NCBI RefSeq assembly: GCF_009755225.1
Contig: NZ_WQKZ01000002.1
Location: forward strand, 434,001-498,000
DNA from: Hymenobacter ginkgonis
GTDB lineage: Bacteria > Bacteroidota > Bacteroidia > Cytophagales > Hymenobacteraceae
Reading direction: 5' to 3'
DNA length: 64,000 nt
Shown piece after piece: positions 8,680 to 16,034 of the stretch. The position numbers and the translations under genes are program-made. Positions within the stretch are counted from its first letter, which is position 1; every line of letters begins with the position of its first letter. The notes under the pieces are model-generated. The model was given only the letters and a program-made list of their open reading frames with translations. It was not told the origin of the DNA and did not search any database.

Positions 8680-9456
8680 CTACTTCCAGCGAGCAAAAAA
8701 CTGGTCTACCGTTTCGCGGTAGCCATCGCTCACGGGCAGTGTTTCGGTGCGCACTTGCAGGGTGCCGCGGCCCACGGCGGCCACGTGGTCCAGGCCCACA
8801 ATGTAGGAGCGGTGGATGCGCATGAAGCGGCCAGCGGGCAGCTTCTCCTCCATGCTGCGCAGGCTGGTGAGCGAGAGCAGCGGCCGGGTGGCACTGGCCA
8901 GGTGCACCTTCACGTAGTCTTTGAGGCCCTCGACGTAGAGGATATCGTTGAGCATAACGCGCACAAGCTGGTACTCTACTTTGAGGTAGATGTGGTCCTC
9001 GGGCGGCGGTGGGGGGGTAGGGGCTGCGGGCGCTGTGGCCGGGGCAGCAGCCACTTGCTTGGGCTCGAAGAAAGCCCGCGCCTTGAGGGCGGCCCGCAAA
9101 AACTCCTCGTAGTTAAAGGGTTTCAGCAAGTAGTCGAGCGCATCGACCCGGAAGCCTTCGAGGGCATACTGGTTGAAGGCCGTGGTGAAGATGACCCGCT
9201 GGCTGCCGCCTTGCAGCACCCGGGCTAGTTCGAGCCCGCTAAGGTCAGGCATTTTAATATCCAAAAAAAGCAGCTTCACTTCGGGCTGCTCGTGCAGGGC
9301 TTTGAGGGCGGCCACGGCGCTGGCGTAGCGCCCGGCCAAGCGCAAAAACGGCGTTTGCTCGATGAAGGAGCACACCAAGCCCAGGGCCAGGGGCTCGTCG
9401 TCGACGGCGATGCAGGCAATGGGGGCGGCTACGGCAGCAGGTGCAGGCTGAGACAT
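8680..9456 (-). CDS. LytTR-type response regulator
   Basis: DNA-binding response regulator of 258 residues. The receiver domain (about 14-130) shows the acidic pair VDDEP (19-21), the phospho-acceptor Asp 66 in LFLDIKMPDLSGLEL, the Thr in FTTAFNQYALEGF and the Lys in LDYLLKPF. An Ala/Pro-rich linker (APATAPAAPTPPPPP) leads to a LytTR domain (about 160-255: YLKVEYQLVRV...ILYVEGLKDYVKVH...FMRIHRSYIV). The start is the ATG at 9456, overlapping the last 28 bases of the upstream kinase gene; the open frame further upstream is the kinase gene read in another frame. Together they form a LytS/LytR-like two-gene operon. Targets unknown. Confidence 0.93.
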   Translation of the reverse strand: MSQPAPAAVAAPIACIAVDDEPLALGLVCSFIEQTPFLRLAGRYASAVAALKALHEQPEVKLLFLDIKMPDLSGLELARVLQGGSQRVIFTTAFNQYALEGFRVDALDYLLKPFNYEEFLRAALKARAFFEPKQVAAAPATAPAAPTPPPPPEDHIYLKVEYQLVRVMLNDILYVEGLKDYVKVHLASATRPLLSLTSLRSMEEKLPAGRFMRIHRSYIVGLDHVAAVGRGTLQVRTETLPVSDGYRETVDQFFARWK

Positions 9457-10550
9457 ACTTCGTACTCGTTGTGGGTGGTGGGAGCGGTGACGCGCAAACG
9501 GTGGCGGCCGGGGTAGAGCAAGTCGAGTCGGCGCTGGGTATTGGCCAGCCCAATGCCACCGGGCTCGTCGTCGGGGGTAGTGCGCTGGGGCAGCAAGGTA
9601 TTGCGTACGCACATTTCGACCTGCTGGGCGCTGGGCTGGCGCAGGGCAATGGTGATGCGGCTGGGCGCGGTGGCGCTCACGCCGTGCTTAAACGCGTTCT
9701 CGACGTAGGGCTGAAACAGCATAGGCGCCAGGTACGGGTCGGGCGCGGCGGGGTCGGTGGGCGTTTCAAAAACCACTTCTACTTGGTCGGTCAAGCGCAG
9801 GTGCATCAGTTCGATGTAATCACGTAAGAAACTGATTTCTTGGCTTAAACGCGTGTGGCCACCGGGCGTTTCGTAGAGCACGTAGCGCATCATGCGCGAA
9901 AGGCGGTGCAGGGCGGCGCGGGCCCGCTCGCCGTCTATCAGCGTGAGAGCGTAGATGTTGTTGAGGGTGTTGAAGAAAAAATGCGGGTTGATTTGGGCTT
10001 TGAGCAAGGATAGCTCAGTGGCCACTTGGCGGCGCTCCAGCTCGAGGCGGCTTTCGGCGTCGCGCTGGGCTTTTTGCATGGCCGCTAGGCTGGCCGAAAT
10101 GCCCAGCACCATGAGCGTGAGCAGCAGTACGCCGGGGTCGAGGAGGGCGCTACCCCCCTCCTCGGTGCCGGGCACGAAGTGCGGGCGCGGAGCCGACCAC
10201 GGGTTGGGCGGGTCCATAACGGCTTCGCGGCCGCGCGCCACCAGCTCGGGCACGTTCAGGCGCGTTTCTACCTGCTGGTGCACCCACAGCACGGCCAGCA
10301 CCGCCACGGCATTGATGGCGACGTAGGCCGGCAGCCGGCGCCGGTACAGCAGGTGCGGTGCGGCCCAGCCCACATTCAAGTAAAAAACGCCTACCAGCAG
10401 GCCAAATACCACGGCCTGCGTCAGCCAGAACTCGGGGGGCTTGGGGCCGGGGTAATCGGGCTGCTGGGCCCACAGCAACACTGCTACCAGCCCCCACACC
10501 AGGGCATGCAGCAGCAGCGTAGAAGCCGACCGAAGGAAACGAATAGGCAC
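9429..10550 (-). CDS. LytS/YehU-type sensor histidine kinase
   Basis: Membrane sensor kinase of 373 residues. Four hydrophobic segments lie in the N-terminal half (about 10-28, 42-60, 74-91, 139-158). A short coiled coil then leads to a His_kinase (PF06580-type) domain with the phospho-acceptor in LLKAQINPHFFFNTLNNIYAL (His 190). The ATPase part has the N box (MLFQPYVENAFKHG) and a G box (GGIGLANTQRRLDLLY). It partners the overlapping LytTR regulator downstream. The 285 bp upstream of it (10551-10835) are very G/C-rich and hold no convincing gene. Signal unknown. Confidence 0.92.
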   Translation of the reverse strand: MPIRFLRSASTLLLHALVWGLVAVLLWAQQPDYPGPKPPEFWLTQAVVFGLLVGVFYLNVGWAAPHLLYRRRLPAYVAINAVAVLAVLWVHQQVETRLNVPELVARGREAVMDPPNPWSAPRPHFVPGTEEGGSALLDPGVLLLTLMVLGISASLAAMQKAQRDAESRLELERRQVATELSLLKAQINPHFFFNTLNNIYALTLIDGERARAALHRLSRMMRYVLYETPGGHTRLSQEISFLRDYIELMHLRLTDQVEVVFETPTDPAAPDPYLAPMLFQPYVENAFKHGVSATAPSRITIALRQPSAQQVEMCVRNTLLPQRTTPDDEPGGIGLANTQRRLDLLYPGRHRLRVTAPTTHNEYEVCLSLHLLP

Positions 10551-10835
10551 GGGAATAAGGCGTTGAAAACAGTTGCAAGCTACGTCGGGCAGCCGCAGGG
10601 GGGTAGGGCCAATCGGCGGGCCGCGGGCGCGGGTCGGCGGGCGGGGTGGCGGGGCAGCCGAGCCGGCTAGGCGCCGGCGGCGCCTTTACTCGCCGATTGC
10701 ACCCACCTGCCTAGCGATGCCGGCCCGCCAACCGCCGATTGGGACGCTTAGCCAGCCCTGGGTGGCGGCAACTTTGGGCTAGCGCCCCCGCCGCAACCGG
10801 GGCTTTTCCTCACTTCATTTTTCACTATTTCAACC

Positions 10836-11006
10836 ATGCGTACCCCTTACCTCTACCTGGCCTTCGGGCTGCTGCTGGCTAGCAGCGGCAGCGGCTTCAC
10901 GGCGTGCAGCAAGCAAGACTGCGCCAAGCCCACCAGCAGCAAAGCCGATTGCAAATCGGACTCGACCAAAACGAAAACCACCATCACCAAAACGGGCGTC
11001 AGCTAG
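10836..11006 (+). CDS. Very small putative lipoprotein
   Basis: A 56-residue frame, ATG at 10836 to TAG at 11006: signal-like MRTPYLYLAFGLLLASSGSG then FTAC (Cys 24) as a possible lipobox, and a mature part rich in Lys, Ser and Thr (SKQDCAKPTSSKADCKSDST...). High-GC codon use like its neighbours and a position after a 285-bp non-coding gap support it being real. The lipobox is imperfect (F-T-A-C). Function unknown; such short Lys/Thr-rich secreted peptides are common in Hymenobacter-like genomes. Its stop codon abuts a 34-bp perfect hairpin. Confidence 0.6.
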   Translation: MRTPYLYLAFGLLLASSGSGFTACSKQDCAKPTSSKADCKSDSTKTKTTITKTGVS

Positions 11007-11078
11007 GCACTGGGTAACCCCATTCCCTACCCTGCCTTTTCGGAAAAAGGCAGGGTAGGGAATGGGGTTACCCAGTGC
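11007..11078. repeat. Perfect 34-bp inverted repeat, 4-nt loop
   Basis: Arms 11007-11040 and 11045-11078 are exact reverse complements (GCACTGGGTAACCCCATTCC... ending in CTTTT), loop CGGA. It starts one base after the stop codon of the small lipoprotein gene. No T-run follows the stem, but the A/T part at the loop and the length would still make it a strong transcript-end structure. Confidence 0.85.
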
Positions 11079-11151
11079 CAGGAAACTTATCATTATTCTC
11101 TCTTATTTTATTGACAGATAATTACTTATACTTTCTCAAAAACCACTAAAC

Positions 11152-13053
11152 ATGCCGGTTTGGTACAGACTTTTGGGGCAGCGCGGGTTGCTGCTGGCGG
11201 GGCTGCTGCTGTGGGCGCGGCTGGCGATGGCCACGCACATTGTGGGCGGCGAAATGGACTTGCTGCACCAGTCGGGCAGCACCTACACCCTCACCCTAAC
11301 GCTCTACTTCGACGCCATCAATGGCAGCGCGGGCGCCCTCGACCAGAGTTTGGTAGCCGGCATTTTTGACAAGGCGACCAACCGCCAGCTCGCCTTCGTG
11401 CCGCTGCCGCTCACCAGCAACACCTTTGTGAGCTACACCAACCCGGCCTGCGCCGTGGGCACGCTCAGCACCCGCAAGCTGGTGTACGCCCGAAATATCA
11501 CCCTCGATGCGGCCACTTATACCAGCACCACAGGCTACTACGCGGCGGTAGAGCGCTGCTGCCGCAACCTGGCCATTGGCAACATCGTGAACCCTGGCGG
11601 GGCCGCCCAAACCTTCTACCTGGAGTTTCCGGCCGTGGTGCGGGGCGGGGCGTCGTTCGTGGATTCGACGCCGCGCATCTTCCCAGCGCTCGGCGATTAC
11701 GCCTGCCTTAATACGTTGTTTTACTACGACTTCGGTGGCCAAGACCCCGACGGCGATTCGCTGGTGTACGACATGGTGACGCCGCTCAACGGCCACTCGA
11801 CGGCCGCCAACCCGGCGCCCGCGCCGCTGGCCGCGCCCTACTCGGCTGTGACCTGGACCACCGGACTGGGCACCGCCAACCAGATTCCGGGGGCGCCCGC
11901 GCTGGGCATCGATGCGCACACCGGGCGGCTTACGGTGCGGCCCAGCCGGTTGGGGTTATTCGTGTTTGGGGTGCGCTGCTCAGAATACCGCCAGGGCGTA
12001 AAAATCGGCGAAACCCGCCGCGATTTTCAACTCTACGTCCTCAACTGCCCGCAGAATAACCCACCCGTGGCCACGGTGGTGGCGGGCGGCCACACCTACC
12101 GCGCCGGGCGCGACACGGTGCGCCTATCGCCCAATTCCTTGTGTTTCAGCATCAAATACACTGACCCCGACGCCAGTTCGGCGCTCACGCTCAGTACGCA
12201 GCCCGTCAATTTTACGAGCCCCGCCCCGGCCTTTACCACTACCAGCAGCGGCCTGGTGCGCGCGGCGGGCCAGCCCGATACGCTCACGGCTACGCTCTGC
12301 TTTCCGGCTTGCACCAACACCAAGGGCAAGGTGTACTTGCTCAACGTAATTGTGGCCGACAACGGGTGCAGCCTGCCCAAGCACGACACGGTGCAGGTGG
12401 CCTTCACGGCGACTGTGGCCCCCAATACGGCGCCGGTTTTGACTTCGACCCTACCCCCCGAGCCGGTGCCCAGCACTGCGCCGGTAGTGGTGCGCCTGCC
12501 CCTGGGCCAGCCCTACACCGCCACTTTTCTCGGCCTCGATGCCGACCCAAACCCGCTGACACTCACGGCTACCGGCGAGGGTTTCGACCTGGCGGCCGCG
12601 GGCATGGCTTTTACGGCTCAAAACGGCACGGGCCGCGCCACGGGCACCTTTACTTGGACGCCCGCTTGCGGCCCCGCTACCGCCAACGCCACTGGCTTGG
12701 TGGTGCATTTTTTGCTGACTGAAAGCGGCGTGTGCGAGCCCCTACCGCAGTCGCGCACCGTGCGCTTTGAGGTGGAGCAACCCGTTGACTCGCTGGCGTT
12801 TCGGCCACCCAACGTCATCACGCCCAACGGCGATGGCCTCAACGATACCTTTGCGCTGCCCGACCTACCCCCCGATTTTTGCGGCAGCCAGTTTGCGAAC
12901 GTGCAGATATTTTCGCGCTGGGGCCAGCTTGTGTATCGGTCACCGGCCCGCACCTTTGCCTGGGCCGGGGCGGGGGCAGGGGGCATCTATTATTACCTTG
13001 TCACCTACACCGACGGCCGCCGGTTCAAGGGCTGGCTCGAAGTGCTGCCCTGA
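11152..13053 (+). CDS. T9SS type B sorting-domain surface/secreted protein
   Basis: Secreted protein of 633 residues. A signal peptide (GLLLAGLLLWARLAMA) precedes THIVGGEMDLLHQSGSTYTL, a common start of large Cytophagales surface proteins. The middle is beta-rich with Ig/cadherin-like features (GQDPDGDSLVYDMVTPLNG; DADPNPLTLTATGEG) and several Cys. The C terminus is the gliding-motility-associated sorting domain (TIGR04131-like): ITPNGDGLNDTFALPDL at about 553, then VQIFSRWGQLVYRS and GIYYYLVTYTDGRRFKGWLEVLP. This directs export by the type IX system and surface attachment or release. Ligand or function unknown. It ends 51 bp before the PqqD-like gene; whether it belongs to that locus is unclear. 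Confidence 0.9.
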   Translation: MPVWYRLLGQRGLLLAGLLLWARLAMATHIVGGEMDLLHQSGSTYTLTLTLYFDAINGSAGALDQSLVAGIFDKATNRQLAFVPLPLTSNTFVSYTNPACAVGTLSTRKLVYARNITLDAATYTSTTGYYAAVERCCRNLAIGNIVNPGGAAQTFYLEFPAVVRGGASFVDSTPRIFPALGDYACLNTLFYYDFGGQDPDGDSLVYDMVTPLNGHSTAANPAPAPLAAPYSAVTWTTGLGTANQIPGAPALGIDAHTGRLTVRPSRLGLFVFGVRCSEYRQGVKIGETRRDFQLYVLNCPQNNPPVATVVAGGHTYRAGRDTVRLSPNSLCFSIKYTDPDASSALTLSTQPVNFTSPAPAFTTTSSGLVRAAGQPDTLTATLCFPACTNTKGKVYLLNVIVADNGCSLPKHDTVQVAFTATVAPNTAPVLTSTLPPEPVPSTAPVVVRLPLGQPYTATFLGLDADPNPLTLTATGEGFDLAAAGMAFTAQNGTGRATGTFTWTPACGPATANATGLVVHFLLTESGVCEPLPQSRTVRFEVEQPVDSLAFRPPNVITPNGDGLNDTFALPDLPPDFCGSQFANVQIFSRWGQLVYRSPARTFAWAGAGAGGIYYYLVTYTDGRRFKGWLEVLP

Positions 13054-13104
13054 CCCCAACGCCTGTCGTTTTTTCTTTGCGCTGACAAGCGTTGAATCTC
13101 CTGC

Positions 13105-13347
13105 ATGAAGCTCAAGAAAAATATTGCCACCAGCGAAGCCGGTTTCGTGTTCAACCCCGCCACCGGCGACTCGTTTGCGGCGAGCCCGCTGGCTGCCGAA
13201 ATTCTGGAGTTGCTGAAAGCGGGCCAAGCGCCGGCGGCCATCCAGGCCAGCCTTTTAGCACGCTACGAGGTGTCGGCTAGCCAGTTGCAACGCGATTGGG
13301 ACGACCTGATGGCTCAGCTGCACCAATTTCAACTGCTGGAAAGTTGA
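13105..13347 (+). CDS. PqqD-like peptide-binding (RRE-type) protein
   Basis: An 80-residue protein of the PqqD family (RiPP recognition element fold): MKLKKNIATSEAGFVFNPAT, then GDSFAASPLAAEILELLKAG and a helical C-terminal half (AIQASLLARYEVSASQLQRDWDDLMAQLHQF). In characterised systems such domains bind leader peptides and present them to modifying enzymes. Here the next two genes encode an ATP-grasp enzyme and a PLP decarboxylase whose first residues resemble a leader motif. No separate short precursor gene was seen nearby. It opens an apparent operon running to 15876 or further. Family call strong, function inferred. Confidence 0.85.
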   Translation: MKLKKNIATSEAGFVFNPATGDSFAASPLAAEILELLKAGQAPAAIQASLLARYEVSASQLQRDWDDLMAQLHQFQLLES

Positions 13348-13418
13348 GGCTATGGGTACTGAAAGGACCGTCTTGCTCATCCCCAATTAGCCATCTTTAA
13401 CCATTAATCATTACCTCC

Positions 13419-14465
13419 TTGTCGCGCCGCCCGCTTACCGTGGCCCTTACCGGCCTCAACGCCACCGATAGCCCCGGGGCGGGCGTGGCCGTAGCGCGGG
13501 CGCTGCGCGAAAGCCCTGAGTACGAGGTGCGCCTTATTGGCCTAAGCTATGAAGCCTTAGAGCCAGGCATTTACCTGCGCGAGCTGTTTGCCAAAACTTA
13601 CTTATTGCCCTACCCCGCCGCTGGCTCGCAAGCCCTGCTCGAACGCCTGGAATACGTGCAGCAGCAGGAAAATATCGCCGTTATTATCCCCAATTTCGAC
13701 GCCGAACTACCACATTTCATCCGGCTAGAGCCGCAGTTGCGGGCGGTGGGCATTCGGCTGTTTGTGCCTACTCTTGCGCAACTGGAAAGCCGCGAAAAAT
13801 TGAATCTCAGCGCCTTCGGCACCGCTCACGCGCTACCCGTGCCCGCCACCCACGCCCTGCGCCAAGCCACCGACCTAGCGGTGGCAGCCATTGCCCTCGG
13901 CTGGCCACTGGTGCTAAAGGGCCGCTACTACGAGGCCCAGGTAGTGCACACGCTGGCGGCGGCCGAGGCAGCTTTTGGGCAGTTGGCGGCCCGCTGGGGG
14001 CTGCCGCTGCTGGCCCAGCAGTTTGTGGCGGGCCAGGAGCTGAACGTAGCTGGCTTGGCCGATGGCCGCGGCCAACTGCTAAGCGCCGTGCCCATGCGCA
14101 AGCTCACCATCACCGACAAAGGCAAGGCCTGGGCCGGCATTACGCTAGAGGACGAAGGCCTTACAGAGCTGGCCCGCCGCTTTGCCGCCGCCACGCAGTG
14201 GCGCGGCGGCTTCGAGCTAGAGCTGCTGCGCACGGCGGCTGGCGAGGTGTTTATTTTGGAAATAAACCCTCGCTTTCCAGCCTGGGTTTACTTGGCCGTT
14301 GCGGCGGGCCACAACCAGCCCGCCGCCCTGCTGCGCCTGGCGCTGGGCGAGGGGGTAGGGCCTTTCGGGGCGGTGGCGGTGGGCAAGCTTTTCGTTCGCT
14401 ACGCCTGGGATATGATTGCTGATTATACGGATTTTCAACGGATAGCAGGAATAGGCGAGCTTTGA
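13419..14465 (+). CDS. ATP-grasp domain ligase-like protein
   Basis: A 348-residue ATP-grasp protein. The only plausible start is a TTG at 13419, because an in-frame stop lies a few codons upstream and no ATG or GTG fits the N-terminal strand better. The N-terminal Rossmann-like part starts LTVALTGLNATDSPGAGVAVAR; the ATP-grasp fold spans about 120-300 with LVLKGRYYEAQVV, the hinge LLAQQFVAGQELNVAGLAD and the metal motif FELELLRTAAGEVFILEINPRFP. Resemblance is to the CarB/PylC side of the superfamily, where an acyl-phosphate is attacked by an amine. The substrate is unknown. It sits 71 bp after the PqqD-like gene and 58 bp before the decarboxylase. Confidence 0.87.
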   Translation: MSRRPLTVALTGLNATDSPGAGVAVARALRESPEYEVRLIGLSYEALEPGIYLRELFAKTYLLPYPAAGSQALLERLEYVQQQENIAVIIPNFDAELPHFIRLEPQLRAVGIRLFVPTLAQLESREKLNLSAFGTAHALPVPATHALRQATDLAVAAIALGWPLVLKGRYYEAQVVHTLAAAEAAFGQLAARWGLPLLAQQFVAGQELNVAGLADGRGQLLSAVPMRKLTITDKGKAWAGITLEDEGLTELARRFAAATQWRGGFELELLRTAAGEVFILEINPRFPAWVYLAVAAGHNQPAALLRLALGEGVGPFGAVAVGKLFVRYAWDMIADYTDFQRIAGIGEL

Positions 14466-14523
14466 TGACGCTATTTTTCTGGGGTAAGGCCTCCCTTCTA
14501 GGAACCACAGAACAACCATTTCC

Positions 14524-15876
14524 ATGACCAAGCTTCCCTACGAACGCCCCACTATCCGCAAGCTCACGGCGGGCCCACTGAGTAAGTTTGGCCCGCGGGC
14601 CGGGGCGCGGCCCGTGGCCGAGCTAGAGGGCGTGCCGGTACCTGAGCTGCTGGCGCGGTTTGGCTCGCCGCTGTTTGTGCTGAGCGAGCGGCAGCTCAGG
14701 CGTAGCTACCAGGCTGTGATGCGGGCATTTGGCACGCGCTACCCCCAGGTGCAATTGGCGTGGTCGTACAAAACGAACTACCTGAATGCCGTGTGCCGGG
14801 TGTTTCACCAAGAAGGTGCCTGGGCCGAAGTAGTGAGCGGCCTAGAGCTGGAAAAAGCCCTCGGCAACGGCGTGCCAGGTGCCCAAATCCTGTTCAACGG
14901 CCCCGGCAAAACCCGGGCCGACCTGGCCCGCGCGGCTGAGGTAGACGCCGTCATTCACCTCGACAATGCCGACGAACTGCACCGGCTGCTCGAAGTGGCG
15001 GCCGGCCGGCCCCACCGCCCCCGCGTGGCCTTGCGCGTGAACCTCGACGCCGGTATTTTTCCGCAATGGGACCGGTTTGGCTTCAACCTCGAAAATGGCC
15101 AGGCCTGGCAGGCATTGCAGCAGGTAGCGGCTGCTACCGAGCAGCTCGACTTGGTGGGCCTGCACTGCCACTTGGGCACCTACATTTTGCAGCCCGCCGC
15201 CTATGGCGTGGCGGCTACCAAGCTGGCGGCGTTGGCCTTACGGTGCCAGCAGGAGCTAAGCTTGCCCGTGCGCTACCTCGATTTGGGCGGCGGCTTTCCT
15301 TCGCAAAACACGCTAAAGGGCAGCTACCTACCCGGCCCCGACGCCGTGCCCGACCTCGATGACTACGCTGCGGCCATCGCCGAGGCGCTGCTCGGCGCGG
15401 GCTTCCGGGTGGGCGAATTGCCGCTGCTGGTGCTCGAAGCCGGTCGCGCGTTGGTCGATGAGGCGGGCTACTTATTGGGCACCGTACTGGCTACCAAACG
15501 CTTGGCCGATGGCCGCCGCGCTACGGTGCTCGATTTTGGGGTCAACCTGTTGTTTACAGCTTACTGGTATGACCACCACATTAGCCCGGTACGCACGTTT
15601 TCGGAGCAAACCGAACCCACTGTGCTCTACGGGCCGCTGTGCATGAACATCGACGTGGTGCGCGAGAGCATCGTCCTACCCCTGCTTGCGGCCGGCGACC
15701 AGGTAGTGGTGCACCGCGTGGGTGCCTACAACATGAGCCAGTGGCAGCAATTTATCACGCTGCGGCCCCACGTAGTACTACTTGATTTACAAGGCAATCC
15801 GCACATTATTCGGGAAGCTGAAACCCTGGAATACTTGCAGCAGCCCGAGCGCGTACCAGCACATTTACAAGGCTGA
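14524..15876 (+). CDS. PLP-dependent decarboxylase (DAP/ornithine decarboxylase fold) with leader-like N terminus
   Basis: A 450-residue fold-type III (alanine-racemase fold) decarboxylase. The PLP lysine is in AWSYKTNYLNA (about 83), HCHLGTYI and DLGGGFPSQN line the cofactor site, EAGRALVDEAGYLLGTVL binds phosphate, and GPLCMNIDVV plus VGAYNMSQWQQF give the second-subunit Cys and Tyr positions. Unlike LysA or SpeC it carries about 40 extra N-terminal residues, beginning MTKLPYERPTIRKLTAG, then PLSKFG. This resembles the YxxPxL...G motif that PqqD-like domains read in lasso-peptide leaders. Context with a PqqD-like and an ATP-grasp gene suggests action on a carrier-bound or peptide-linked amino acid rather than ordinary lysine synthesis. 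Reaction unknown. Confidence 0.85.
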   Translation: MTKLPYERPTIRKLTAGPLSKFGPRAGARPVAELEGVPVPELLARFGSPLFVLSERQLRRSYQAVMRAFGTRYPQVQLAWSYKTNYLNAVCRVFHQEGAWAEVVSGLELEKALGNGVPGAQILFNGPGKTRADLARAAEVDAVIHLDNADELHRLLEVAAGRPHRPRVALRVNLDAGIFPQWDRFGFNLENGQAWQALQQVAAATEQLDLVGLHCHLGTYILQPAAYGVAATKLAALALRCQQELSLPVRYLDLGGGFPSQNTLKGSYLPGPDAVPDLDDYAAAIAEALLGAGFRVGELPLLVLEAGRALVDEAGYLLGTVLATKRLADGRRATVLDFGVNLLFTAYWYDHHISPVRTFSEQTEPTVLYGPLCMNIDVVRESIVLPLLAAGDQVVVHRVGAYNMSQWQQFITLRPHVVLLDLQGNPHIIREAETLEYLQQPERVPAHLQG

Positions 15877-15900
15877 ATAAATAGTAAGAATGAAACCTGA

Positions 15901-16005
15901 AGGAACGTCATGCCGAGGATAGGAAGCAGCTTATTCGCAGCAGTAAGCCAATCGTTTAGCGAGGCGAGCGAGGTGCTTCCTATCCTCAGTATGACGTTCT
16001 TTTTT
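15901..16005. repeat. Intergenic palindromic repeat, copy B
   Basis: Arms of about 26 bp (GAACGTCATGCCGAGGATAG... and its near-complement ending ...TATGACGTTC) enclose a loop containing TAAGCCAATCGT. The ends match the 8615 and 43720 elements; the loop word is shared with 43720. It is followed by a T-run, so it may end the decarboxylase transcript or attenuate read-through into the fusion gene 30 bp downstream. Confidence 0.8.
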
Positions 16006-16034
16006 TATCGTCAGCTCCCGTTCCTCAGTTAAAA

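Noticed and set aside
8677..9228. A 183-codon + strand frame
   Set aside because: Antisense to the LytTR response regulator, whose receiver and DNA-binding motifs are unambiguous.
13054..13104. A short precursor peptide gene before the PqqD-like gene
   Set aside because: The 51-bp gap is too short and contains no start codon with a leader-like sequence; other gaps of the locus were also searched without success.
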